From Halichondria panicea (Eukaryota; Porifera; Demospongiae; Suberitida; Halichondriidae): DNA of 64,000 bases. Under the pieces are notes generated by a model, which did no database searches, was not told the origin of the DNA, and worked only from the letters and a program-made list of their open reading frames with translations. The DNA is taken from positions 3,596,001 to 3,660,000 of the forward strand of contig NC_087381.1 in assembly GCF_963675165.1 (NCBI RefSeq), in the 5' to 3' direction. A program made the translations under genes and the position numbers. Below are positions 10,238-22,911 of this stretch, one piece after another. Position 1 is the stretch's first letter. Each line of letters begins with the position of its first letter.

Positions 10238-13200
10238 ATGGCCACTCCAATCGGAGCAGTTGATGCAGGTGGCAAGACCATAATAGACGGCAACATAAGA
10301 CACCGACACTCTGCCATTGGGTTCCAAAAGGTGAGTCTACTCGAACTCATGGTCCATAATATCTATGGTCTACTCTAGCCGGCCAGTGTTTGTTGGTTGT
10401 GGCATGCAAGCTAGCTATGGTTGGGTGCTTGCTTGCACTGGATATAGCTATTAAAACTGCAAAGAGTGGGTTTTGCATGAAGCCACGGCTCTAGCTAGCT
10501 AGCTGCTTGGATCGATTGATCGAGTTCGAACCAGTTTTTGAAGAAGCATATAGAATCGTCTGTACAGTGATAGATCTGGCTAGCTGCAACTCTGACCAGC
10601 CTGTTCTCTATAGCTTTCTTTTCAACGTTGTGTTTACTATAGCTCGAGCTCGGGTACGGTAGGTTGCTTTTTGCAGCTATGGGTCGTTAAGTACGTTGTG
10701 TGGGCTGATTACTTAAAGCTCAGGTTGCAGTTCAGTTCAGCTCTTGCATACACAAGCTATACTTGTGTTAGCATTTTTTATGTGCCATGCGAAGCTTTAG
10801 CCTTTGTAATGTGCTATTTTGTAGTGTAGAGAAGCCCTAATAAATCTGGTTGGTGGACAAAGGGCCTTGGTGCATTTTCGTGGGTGGACAGTGGTTCCAG
10901 GGCCAACTTCTTGCAATTCTTCCCAGATTTTCCACAATTGCCCGACTGCCTAATTTGTGGGCGTAAGATCCCCAATGCCAACACCAGCCTTAGATGTATT
11001 ATCTTGACACATTACGACTTAATAGACTCTTTTGCTTGTCCTGTTATTGTGCCTAGTTGTTTGTGAACTAAGTGTTCCCTTGTTGTGGCTACATAGTGCC
11101 CACTTTGTCTCTCTGCCATTGATACATTCTTAATTACCAGTACCTCAGAGCAGAGTTGATTTGATCAACGGGAGATATGCCTTTGTCAAAACCACCCATT
11201 GCCCAAAGTACACTAATAATTACCCTGAGCCGTACATATATGTCACTGGTCATCACTTTGCTAAGACAACTGTTTAGATGGTAAAGGATCAGAGCGACCT
11301 CCGTGCATGTTATTGCAATGTTAGTGTAGTAGTGTTGGACTGTGCATTTTAAATTATAGCACATCAGAATGAGCTGTACGGTTGGTACCCCAATCAGCCC
11401 TCACTGTAAGTTTTTACAATGTATTCTACATGCTGATCATTCTTGTCTGATCCACTTCTTACTTATACAATGGAGATCAAATCGAGTCTTCCATTGTGAT
11501 CTTCCATTGTCATTCTGTGTGTATGATACTGAGTAACCTTCTTTAGTTAGTGCATCAATTCTATATAATAATTGTACTGAGTAGCTGATCTAGCTTCCTT
11601 GTCGTCACAGTGATGAGTGTTGTCATCACAAAGTATGCAGACCTCTAATCAGAGTTGTGAATGAGTATTGACGAATGTTTACCCTCTCTTGAAGCCATCT
11701 CTAAGCTAAGGAAGCCCAATGTTGAGTCTAGTATAGAAACAGTGCTTTGAACAAGAATTTGAATATCATTGTTGGGTATTTTATAATTTTGCTGTTTCCT
11801 CAATGAAGGTTGGTTGCTTTAGAAAGCAATTTTTTGTGACATTGAAATCCATTGTATTGTCTCTAAAATAATAACTATGGAAGTTCTGCATGATCAGGAG
11901 CTTTTTAGTGAAATTCCATATAATTATTGTAGCCATGAGATACTGGCCCAATTGCTGCTCCAAGACAATGTTTAAAGCTACAGTAGGAATACTTTATGCT
12001 TTTTATGTACTTTATATGCTCTAGTGAAGGTTGGTTGTCCTGTTGAAGTACAGTGTTGAATTTCACAATTAAACCCTGTGCAACTGTACTCCAATAAAAA
12101 AACGTACAACCAATTAACCTGCTATGGTACATACAATGCTAATACTCTAGCTAACACACTCAGTGTCCGCTTATTAATTAGTACTTATGTTTCCTTAGTA
12201 TTCATAGCATGTAAAATGAGTGCACTTAAAATCCTTATGATGTACACGACTTGCAATTTGATCGTACGTACGATTTGCCTTTGTGATAGAGATACTCTAT
12301 TACTAACAAAGGTGCGTATATTTGAGTGAGAATGTACATTTGGCTAACTACACACGGTATACATTGTGTGTACTTCCCATCTAGTAGTAACCAGTGGTGC
12401 TCATCCCCAAAGCTACTAATGAGACACTTGGCTGCGTCCATATCAGGACAAACAGTCCACACCCATTAGGTAGAGCCATATCAGGACTGGGTGTAGTCTA
12501 GTGTAGCCTGTCCTCTACTTTCCCTGTCGTGTCTGATAACTTGTTTGTGCACAGTACTTTAATTGTTCTCTTGTTGATTGCAATCCACTGCTTGCTGTGA
12601 GTGTATTCACCATCACTGCACTTATAGCCGTATATGCTATATATGCACGTTTCAATTGTTTGAATATAAAGTGGCTTGTGTAGGTTCACACGGTGTACAC
12701 ATGTCATCAACATTCCTTTTATATTTAGTGCCCTATCATGGATTGCAACAGTTAGTGTACTAGCTGTTGATTACAAGACTAGCTAAGCAGCTTCAAACTT
12801 AGGCGTACATCTGAAGCCGTTTGCACATCGTTTGATTTCATGCCCTTTGTTTATCTATCCTTGAATAGTGGACATGGGTACATGTACATAGCTGTACTAT
12901 TGAAGCATTGATTCGGCACATCCCATTTAGTGTGCCTAGACGGTACGTATCTTTACTACTTAATACCTACAGATTTGTGCATTCATCTACTTCTGCAATT
13001 CTCATGTTTGTTTGGCTACCGGTGTTGGCCCTGAGGCGTTTTCCCTGAGGGTTGGTGTGTGTTGGTGGGGTTGCATTAGTTGACCACAGTAATAATACAT
13101 GTACATGTACAGTACGTGACTTTGCCTATGGCTTCAAATTCCCCAGTTTGTTGTTTACGTGACTCCATTATCATTTACCAGGATTCAAAGTACATAAATG

Positions 13201-13690
13201 AAGAGTTCCTCTACCCGTTACGGTATTCCTAGCATAGCTAGTGTACATTGTATGGCTGATGATTTAATTCAGGCCTGACTCAATTTTATTGAGACTGTTT
13301 CATTGGTCTTCCCATGCATGGAAACCTTTGTGTGCGGGCTGGTATGTACGTATGTTGTTACTGCATGGTCATGCTCCCTTATCTCACTACCTGTTTTGCC
13401 TTCAAGGACCACTAGCTTGGAGCTTCATACTTCTCACTTTGATGTCTATTGACATAATTATACAGTCATCCAGTCCCCATTTCCTTTCGAATTGAGTCTG
13501 AGTTTACCATTACCATAACGTGGTAATATGTATGTATGCTTTATGTAACTCTGTAGCTCTCTCATGCTCGATTTGAAACACCTACACCTGAGCACAATCA
13601 CTCTTTAGCTACCCATGTATCATGTACATCTACATGTATGCGTGTGTACACATATAATTAATTTATTGCACCACACGTACAACACGCATA

Positions 13691-13735
<45 letters not shown>

Positions 13736-16700
13736 ATACAGTGGAGACAACGCTACGTAACATTCAAAGTCACCAATTCTGGGCGCCTACAGTTTGTCAT
13801 TTACAAAGAATCACCGGCCATCCCTGACAATGAAGTCAAGCATGTAGCTATTGACGAGTACGGAGGTCTGGAAACAAACATGAAACTGGAGAGTGAGAAA
13901 TACACGTTTGCCGTCATCACTAACTCTTCTACCGAGTGCTTCTCTGTCGACTCCCCTCAAGAGATGTCCGAATGGACCAACTTATTGCAGGAGTACCTCG
14001 GGAAAGGTTAGATAATTATTAATGACCAAATCGATCTCTATAACAATTAAGCATTCTCACCTAGGTATAAGCATATTGTACTCTAAAGTTCTATAACCCT
14101 ATGAGCTCACGCTTATAAAACTATTACCTCTATGTGTACATTCTAATTTCCGAAAGTGAACACATTGTGTCATAACAATAGGTCCATTAACTTCATTTGT
14201 AGGTACTGACAGAAGAAAATTACCTTACAAGAGTGGCCAAATCTTAATTAAGCTATCGTTACATGTGCGTACAGTAACATTAATTTTGCCTATTGTGCAT
14301 GTGTTTAACTCTATCTACCACTAGCTTCATTTAGTGTTGTTTGTGTGTACTCTCATGAGACTGGGTAATTTTGGATGGGCTGTCACTGTAATAACAGATT
14401 ATGTTGACAGCATATGCAATACTCCCCGGCTTCAGTTAGGCTTGATTGTGTGCAAAATTCAACAGTAAAGTCATAGTTGCACGTGACCTAACTTAAGTAA
14501 CTATTTGAGGTACATGTAAATTTACACCTCCTCTGCTCTGCATGGCCCCCACTGATGAAAGCAAACGTGGTGTTTACAGTCTCCTTTATTTCAAACAAAC
14601 TTTTAGTGCCGTACGAGTACTTTTTATGTTTTATGTTCCGGTTTTTGGTTTCTGAAAAGGTTATGTAATCTCCTGGAATGCTTTGATCTGTCAACTACGT
14701 GTGTATGCATGTACCACCTGGCCCACTCTAATCTAGAAATCTGCGAACAGCCAGTTATGTGTTGGTTGTCATGGTTTGCAGAAGGTATTGCATAGTTATT
14801 AACTGGGTTGTCTAATTAGTTGTAATTATTGAAGTTGGCAATACAAAAAAAGTAGCAATGTAAACAGTATTTGCTGGGCAACGCCTACATTTCGTATATA
14901 TCCAAAATAATCACTTTCGAATCATTGTACTGACTAAAAGTAAATGTGTAGTCTATTGATCACAGCAGTTGTTGGCAAAATATTTTAACGTGGAACAGAT
15001 TCCTCGGCATTTTTGAATGACGTCCCCAATGGTGTGTGTATGTTGTCCAAATTCACATACTGAGCTTCAAAGGGATTGGTCATGTGTTAATCAGTTTAGC
15101 TAATCAAATTCATTAGAGCAGGTGCCGGTGTCTCTTTGTGAATATCGTTCATATTGGTAAACAACTTTGCATCCTGCGTAACAACATACACAATGTACAT
15201 GTACACCTACTATCAATAGGATCTGGTCTTATCAATTGTACGTGAATAATTAACTTGTAGACGTTTCGTGACGGTTGCCTATAATTATACCCTATTAATC
15301 TTTAGTCCCGAATCGTATGTTCTGTGAAAATTTTAATCCATTGGTGGCACATCAAGTTCACCACCGACCCCACACACCAAACCATACGCACAGAGCTGGT
15401 GCTGAGCATCAGTATACCGTTCAAACAGAATGTGTTGAGAGCGGGCAAAGCTCAGCTGCGAATCAGAAATCTTGGATTTTCCATAACAACGTGTGACAGC
15501 CCCCCGAGGTCACAGGGGTCATGGCAGATCATACACATACGAAAGTATGGAGGATCAGATTTCTTCAAGTTCGAAACTGGTAAGTTAAATCTCTTTTTAT
15601 TGCTTACATGTACATTCTGATTGTACACATGCACCATTTATGCAGCATGCTAAATAATGCAGAAATTAATGTATCTTACGTGTAGCTATAATTATACACA
15701 CTGTACATGTACATGCATGCACTGTAGCTTAATTAGTTATTATCCGCATCTTAATGGTTTGTGCCCAAAATTAATAATTACGCGGGTGATTATCTTCTTT
15801 TATTTTACAATTTTTCATTACTGTACCTATGCCAAAGTGTGTAGTCTGTTCAAGCACTCATTTGTACCACTGTTGTACTTTTGAGTCCACTTTGTATTGC
15901 CCCTCCCCTAGGCTCTCGCTGTCCAACAGGAGAGTGTCTCTACACCATCCAAACAGATGACAACAAAAGAGTCAAGACATTATTCAGCGAACTATCACTA
16001 CACAAGCCAATCTTCACCGACGATCGTGTGGGACGACGTATGACTCTCGAGAAAAGCATGAGCCACAGCATGAAACTACCCTCTTTGCCGATGAACAGAT
16101 TCAGTCTCCCACAGGTTCCTAGTAGCGACTCCCCAAGTCACCCGTTGTACGAGAACAGGGATGCTATAGCCAGTGCAATGCCTCAGGGTATGAGGAGACA
16201 TTCTGCAGCTGGTACTGAAGAGGTGCCTAGTCCGGCCAGGCAGGGGGCCAAGACGCTGCAAAACGGAATACCTGGTAAGCTACTTGTACATGCACTTGTA
16301 CGTATTACTTGACATTGAGTTGGTGGATTGGTTATTTCAAGTTCTACATGCACATGTATTTATGGGCATAAGAACAAAATAACTATTTGTGAAATACGAT
16401 GTTGTGAGATCAATGACCTCAAGATAATTATCTGCTTACTCTATAATTAAACATAATTTTACTATTCCTACATGTAGTTCGGCACCCTAATCTTGTGTAG
16501 TTGCTAGGGTACAGAGTACATGTAAATCCTGCTTGTATTAGACTGTATAGTACGTGTCAACTTTCATGATGATCCCTGCAGGTACTGCAGTCAACATCGA
16601 TGACAACAGACAATATGCTAACTGGACAGCCCAACGCACCCCCGGAAGAGCATCCCCCTCTAAAAAACTCCACCCACAAATCCAGCTCCCGGTAGACTAC

Positions 16701-19564
16701 TACAGTGTGGTACCACCACCTGTCATCCAACACCGAAGCACCGCGTCCAACTCAACACCACCAAGCAGCCCCGAGACTGAACAATATCTCAGGGAGGATT
16801 TTGTGTCCCCATCCAAGAAATCACCTGATTATGATTACTCTATGGTTAACCCGTCTCGGGCGACTATAGTAGGTGACCATATCATGTTTAAGGAGGACTC
16901 TTCACAGCTAGAACCTGCCTCTAACCCTGAGGGCGATGATATGTATCAAAATCTCAAATTTCTACATAAAAAGTCGACAAATGGACCTGACTCTGATACC
17001 TCAAAGTAAGCCCCACCTGAATTTAATCTGTTCGTACATGTGTACATTGTACATAATGTTCATGCGTGCGTAATAGATAATTATGGTAAGAAACCGATCG
17101 AGTGTTGCATGAAATTTACAGGCACAAAGGTTGTTTACAATACCATACATAATTATTGTACTCTATTACACTCATTTGTAATTGTCTGGTCCACTTTGTA
17201 AATTACGCCATAATTTATGTTTTTGTTCGTTCTTTTACAGAGCCCCCATTGCGGCCACACAACCAGTGGTGATCTCTGACCTTGACTGGGCACAACATAA
17301 CTACACTAATGTGCAACTAGCACAGGAGGCAATGCACAGCAAGAAAGCAGAGACACCGTGAGTGTGTGTGTGTGTGCTTCATGTTTTAATGTAATATTAA
17401 CCGCTTGTAACATGTATCAATAAACTGAGTGGCCAACTGTACACAGTTAATGTACATGTTAAAGGCTGCAAAATAAATGTAAAAGTATTTCAAGCCACGT
17501 GTGATTGAGTTCAAATATCAAAGCATTCTCGTAGAGTGTATGTATGTACATGCATGTAGTGCAGAATGTACCATACATCACACTTACCCGATGACTTGAG
17601 TGTATATGTCTCCAAAAGGCCCTAATGAATTATGTCTCGATAGATTTACCTTGAGTGACTTGTATACACGCCCTGTGTGTAATTGATTTTAATGCAGCTA
17701 GCCTTATTCAAGTACATTATGTGGTTATTGTCCATGACTGTGTGTATGTACGTATACATGTACTGTTTTGCCCCTATTTGAATGTGAATGCTAATATTTA
17801 TTGCTGGGTGTTTCTTTGCTACGCAGAGAAAGAAAGAGTGAACCATTCTCTCCGAGCAGAAGGTGAGGTTATGTTTCTATGGTGATGGTCGAGCCATAAA
17901 ATACTACAATGTTGTACATTTGTGTGTTTGCACACTTTTAATGGTTTTCTAGACGTACTTATACAATTTGGCATACATTGTAGGTTAGACTTCACAATTT
18001 AATTTTAGTACTCCAAATTTAATGGCGGTAGCAATTATAGAGTGTGCTTTATATAGGCTTTCAATTGTGGCGCCAATTATAATTCTGTATTGTGAAATCT
18101 AACTTTGCTGCACACACATGTACTAACAATACTTTACATTGCAGGGAGACTAGCAGAAAACATTCAGTGCCATATACTGGCGGACTCAGAAACTCACGCT
18201 CGACTAACGAACTCGACAACAACCCAATAACTGATTCAAGCCATCCATCTCCGGACTATTACAACATGTGCGTGCCCAATTTACCTGCTAATAACTCAAA
18301 AAATGGTCTACACCTTCGTACAACTCTCTCATTGACTTCTATTCACCAACAATTTAATAGCCTAGATAGTGTAGATGGAGACACACGGAGTGGTATACCA
18401 GGACCAAGGTCCGATTTCGAGCGACAAAGCCGATCACCAGTTGCGAATACCTACGATTCTCTTATCCCTTTACCTGAAAACAAAGAAGTGATGACAGAGC
18501 GTTACGATAGATTGTCACCGCTATCCTTAAATCGGAACTCAGGCTCCTCTTCCCCTGACCCTGTTCTCTCGCCAACAGAATCTCTCAACCATTTGACCCG
18601 TTACCAACGCAAGGTGAATGTTACACACTACCATCACAAGTACGAATATGTCGACGTTGACTTAGAACATAGTGGAGAGAGTGGTTCAAGTGATGGAGTA
18701 TTTAGTCCTAGTAACAAGATGGAGCACCCACTCACGTGGATGTCACCTGGCCCTAATGAGACACCACAACCTGAGAGTCACAGCAAGCCTGCCATTATTG
18801 AGTCCAGGAAGAGGGTATCTATAAAAGAAACGAACTCAAAGCCTCGAAAAAAGCAGCTACCTTTGCAGACAACACCAGAAGATTCACTTCATTTTTTCCC
18901 CTCAGAGCAACCCGTACGTGCTAGCAGTGAAATCACGAGAAAACCTTCGCCTGCACCCAGAAATTCTCGCTCAAAGACTACCTCAGCTGTTCGGCGATCA
19001 AGCTCGTCAGACGAATCCAGTTTTGAGGTTATTCCAGAAATGGAGACTATTTCTCATGCTCACACAACACCTAATGAAACCTTCCGCCCGAAAATCTCCA
19101 ATATTCAAGTTGAGCTAGTTAGAGATTCAGTATCAGAACACATGTCACCTCCTCTCCCACCGCGAAATGGCAGTGACAATGATCTATCTAAAAAATTTAA
19201 CACTGAATCGCAGCTGACTTCCTCAGTTGAGACTCCACCCCTTCCACCCCGCCCCCAGCACCACAAGTTGCCCCCCGTTAATATCGAGATTGACAAAAAA
19301 CCATTACCTCCGAAACCAAAAGTTCTTTGTATTCCTGATAATGGCAGCAAGAAGTATGTATCGCTGACATTCAATGAAACAGTTGACTTTGATGATAGTA
19401 CCTATTCTGCTGTGAATGTAGATCAACCGTTACAATTTAATCGCTCATTTTCTGAGCATCAAGAATCCGATGAACGTGTGTCTTATTCATCAGTTAACTT
19501 TCCTATAACGGATGCCCTTCATTCTACGATCAGAGAAAGAATGACAGAGAGAGCGAATTGTTAA
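10238..19564 (+). CDS. DOK/IRS-type docking adaptor (PH + IRS-type PTB + tyrosine-rich tail), complete gene
   Basis: Cytoplasmic scaffold that family members use to bind phospholipid and phosphotyrosine near receptor tyrosine kinases and recruit SH2/SH3 proteins. Exons: 10238-10330, 13742-14006, 14203-14264, 15306-15579, 15912-16274, 16582-17005, 17241-17357, 17827-17862, 18145-19564. They sum to 1017 codons plus stop. The 62-bp third exon is required to close the phase and is the least certain. The PH domain is at about 10-119 (WRQRYVTFKV ... EWTNLLQEYL). The IRS-type PTB, at about 150-260, carries IIHIRKYGGSDFFKFETG joined across an intron to SRCPTGECLYTIQT, the family hallmark. The tail has likely SH2 docking tyrosines (YENR, YANW, DYYSVV, YDYSMV, MYQNL, YTNV, YYNM, YVDV, YSAV, YSSV) and SH3-type motifs (PPLPPRN, PPLPPRP, PLPPKPK). 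Which DOK/IRS branch it belongs to cannot be told by eye. Confidence 0.88.
13693..13731 (+). repeat. (CA)n microsatellite just upstream of the PH-exon acceptor
   Basis: About 19 sense-strand CA units end 10 bases before the AG acceptor (13740-13741) of the PH exon. This mirrors the CA tract at the GS-box exon of the neighbouring receptor gene. Confidence 0.9.
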
Positions 19565-19703
19565 TTAAAATATAACACAAGTTTTTATTGCCATGCAAGT
19601 GATGTCACTAAGTCTGTGTACATGTGGGTTCAAGCACTTTTGTGTTCTGCAATCACTGAGAATAATTATCATTATGCTATTAATTTATTTTATGCAGCAA
19701 AGC

Positions 19704-19709
19704 AATAAA
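19704..19709 (+). terminator. Polyadenylation signal AATAAA of the DOK-like gene
   Basis: A canonical AATAAA lies 140 bp after the stop codon, in AT-rich sequence. Confidence 0.6.
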
Positions 19710-20235
19710 GTTATAAATCAGAGAATGACCCTATAATTCATGTATAGGTATAGTATATCATGTATCATGTCAATCTGGCATGCATTATAAGACTTCCAGA
19801 GTTAATTAGAGGATCGAGTAGGTTAATTAATTGTATCAATAATAGCTATAGGGTCTTGGTTATAAATTATAGTTAAAAGTTCGTAAGGAAGCTAGCTGCA
19901 TGCATGCAAGTGTTTTCAGATTTTTATTCGTTTTTAGGGTACTAATTTTGGCGGATTTGTAGCAAATTCATTACCATAATAACAAGCGTGCACTTGCTAA
20001 TGCCTCTCGCCAGTTATGCTTTCGCTCAAAAAGTATTAGTGTTATAGTAGTTTTTCTATAATGAATTTTACATTAAAGTTAGCTTATCTATATAAACTCA
20101 CACTTTATTGTTGTAATGTACTCTTGATTGGTCTACCTTCAGAGAGATACGAATGTTATAAACTCACTGGCACATTTTTCTCTGCTGTTTCGTTCAATCA
20201 TGATTTTATACCCCCCCTCTCTATACCCCCTACAG
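19710..20235. other. Gene-free stretch with a dispersed short repeat
   Basis: No coding signal is seen. A block around 'gctaatgcctctc' (near 19996) recurs near 2020 and 21255, so it is probably a degraded dispersed repeat. Confidence 0.4.
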
Positions 20236-21036
20236 ACTACCGGTGGTCAGTAGAGCAAACATTCTCTTTCAAGATGCATTCCATGTTTTCGTACACTCAT
20301 TCTAAAATTCAATCAAAATCACTACAACACCAAACAAGCATTTTTGTATCTACGCCGTCACTTTACCCTCGTCAGGTTCCTTTGTGTCTTGCTTATATAA
20401 TGTGTCAGTTATACAATTTTATCTGCTATAACGTGCAAACATTAAAGGTGTGCTCTCTCCCCAACAGCTCTTGCCTCCAAAAGGACATGGGAGAGGCCGA
20501 GGGCTCCGGCCTCTAACAGCTTCAGCCCTGCCTCCAAAGGGACTCCAGCCTACAGCTCCAGGAATGGAACGTGGGAGAAGTATGTACTTGCATGTTAAAT
20601 ACTTCACTGTGTGATTAAAATGCACAGTTCTTAGTGCTGTATTGCATGCAGCTACCCATTGTGTGATTATGCCTCGGTGTGCATGCGCAAGTGAGGCATA
20701 TCGTAGTGTTTCACACATACTCTGCATGTGCGTAGGTTGCATGCTCATTGATGTTTGCACATGGAGACTCACGTCAAACGGTTTACTGCCCCATTCATTG
20801 AATATGTATGTGTAGCCTAAAAGTATTCCTTCGTTTGTGTCTCTATGAGCAACTAGCTGGTCCAAGATACCTTACAGTTAACGAACACACCAACAAAATA
20901 ATGGGTAACTTCATTAATTATTGTTCTTAAAACATTTCTTTTGAGCATCAATACAGTGAGTGAAGACGATTAGAATGCAATGTGACTGTGTGTGTTTATC
21001 CCCTGCAGTGTCCCAATAACGAAGACAGTGATGTGA
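20236..21036 (+). CDS. Possible 3' exons of an unidentified gene (weak)
   Basis: Three exon-like pieces follow good acceptors. The first is about 20236-20376 (acceptor 'ccccctacag'). The second is 20468-20579 (acceptor 'tctccccaacag', donor gtatgt). The third starts at 21009 (acceptor 'cccctgcag'). The middle piece is open in two frames: one gives a Pro/Gly/Arg-rich peptide (LLPPKGHGRGRG), the other a Ser/Pro-rich one. Depending on frame, the last exon stops at 21019 or 21036. This could be an alternative 3' end of the DOK-like gene, a separate small gene, or chance. No domain is recognised. Confidence 0.25.
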
Positions 21037-21343
21037 GCGAGATGAAGGCCGTACCTCAAAGGTGTCTTGGAAACCGGCCGAATCAACGCCCTTTGAAAAG
21101 GGGAAAACAAAACTAACTGCACATTAATTACTGTGTTGCTGAAAACTTGTTATTAATGCTCACTTGTCACTCCCACTCACTAGCTTGTCAGTTGCTTTGC
21201 AATTAATTTTACTGTCTAATGGGCATGCACATAACACTAACAAAACGAGTGTTTAATGCCTCTCACCATGTTTTTGCTTTCCCTCAACACTATAGTATAA
21301 ATTTGCATGATTTTGTTTTTCAATTATCAATGTTTAGTACTAT

Positions 21344-21491
21344 TTAGAACACACCTAGCCAAGATTAATCTGCGTGCCGAGGATGGCCTCGAGGTTAACG
21401 TGGTGCTCGAGGTGCAGCCGAGTGCATTACGTAACCGAGAGGCCATCCGAGTGCACAGCATTAAAACACGTGACTTGGCTAGGTGTGTTCT
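21344..21491. mobile_element. MITE of 148 bp with 'tagaacacacctagccaag' ends
   Basis: The left end tagaacacacctagccaag matches the inverted right end cttggctaggtgtgttcta exactly over 19 bp. The interior is non-coding. The flanks (agtactat / agtgctgt) are a plausible but decayed target duplication. It abuts the degraded LINE that follows. Confidence 0.7.
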
Positions 21492-22787
21492 AGTGCTGTC
21501 ACGTGAGCTCTTGCCAACTCCTCTCCGGATGGGGAGGACCCCATCTGCCAAGATACCTGAAGGGCAACGGTGGAGTGGCGATAGCATGGCACTCAAAAAT
21601 TAACCACATGGTGGAAAAAATTCCAGAGAGTCCCACAGAGTGTGTGGTATACAAGTGCATGCAGAACCAAAACCGTTCTGTTTCTTCTCCCGTCTACCTC
21701 CCGTGCAGGTCTGGAGAAACAATGGATACCCTAGATGCACTACTGAACACGTACGGCATAAGTAACGAAATCGTTTTTCTTGGGGATTTTAATGCAGACC
21801 CGGGAATCACGGGAGGCCCCTTTTGCACAACATCCTGCAACGAGCAGGGGCGTATACTCATCAGGTACCTCCGCAGATGGGGCTTTGTTTCGGCTAGACC
21901 TCAAATTCCCACACCTACATAAGTGAGGCCCATAACACCATGTCATCTATAGATCATAATCACCTCTACAATGGTCTTGGACGATAATCCTACCAATATG
22001 CCAGATCACCTCCCATTGCTTTGCGTAGTGAGATCTAATTATGCTGCACCTCCTGAGACAACCAGATCCTTCCCCCCTAGCAAGGGAAAAACTATCGGAG
22101 GAAGATCTAAAGTCAGCCTAAACCTATCCGCTAGCTGAGAAGATATTCCTCCCTCACCAAGTTCCTAAATGGAGCGATCATCTTTCTAAGTCAGCATTCA
22201 TCATGTGGAAAAAAGGTGGCAAACCTAGGGACCCGTCTAACCCCCTGTGGTCTAACTACAAATCCCATAAGGGCATATTCAGATCGGAACTCCGCCATCA
22301 CAGGAAAGACCTCCTCAATGAATTTCTAGACAGCTTGGACGAGGCAGACAAAGGTCCAAAAAAACTGTTTAGTGATATCAAAAGATACTTTGGTAACCCT
22401 ACCACCTCACTAGTGGTAAACAGTGTTGAATTCACCCCAGAAAACATTTTGGAGGGATGGAAGACGCACTATATACCAAGCTGTTTTCACCCTCTGATGA
22501 CCCGTCCTACAATACATCTAATCTTACCTATGTAAAAGCTCTTATGGAAAGAATACTGGCAAACTCACACGAACATGCATCTACCCTAAGTTTTAGCAGC
22601 ATAGAGGTCCAGGAGGCCATCACATCGCTGCCACTGGGTAAGGCAGCCGGTCCAGACCATATAGAGCCAGAGCATATAAGACATGCAGGAAAATCGCTGG
22701 TGATTCACATAACGCATCTCTTTAATGCAATAGCAAACCAAGGCTACATCCCAAAGCAGTTCCAGTGGGGGATCAAGGAAATATGAA
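21492..22787 (+). mobile_element. Degraded non-LTR retrotransposon (LINE) fragment
   Basis: Broken frames on the plus strand read in LINE order. First comes an endonuclease (EEP/AP-type) piece with GGVAIAWHSK and FLGDFNADPG, then a linker with KLFSDIKRYFGNP, then the start of reverse transcriptase with ITSLPLGKAAGPDHIEPEHI. There are several frameshifts, such as between about 21920 and 22200 and near 22460. The element stops near 22787, before the catalytic RT motifs, so it is a truncated, inactive copy. It differs from the LINE at 28.4-32.5 kb. Confidence 0.8.
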
Positions 22788-22911
22788 AGGGGGGTTCCAA
22801 ACTACAAGCGCGCAGCGCGAAATTTTTGGGGTTACGCCCACTTCCGGTCACACGTGGCTAGGTAAAATCCCAGGGGAAGTCCCATAATAAGTATAGGATA
22901 GACTACACCCA

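Noticed and set aside
19105-19374. Minus-strand Gly-rich frame under the DOK-like tail
   Set aside because: It is antisense of the polyproline motifs of a well-supported exon.
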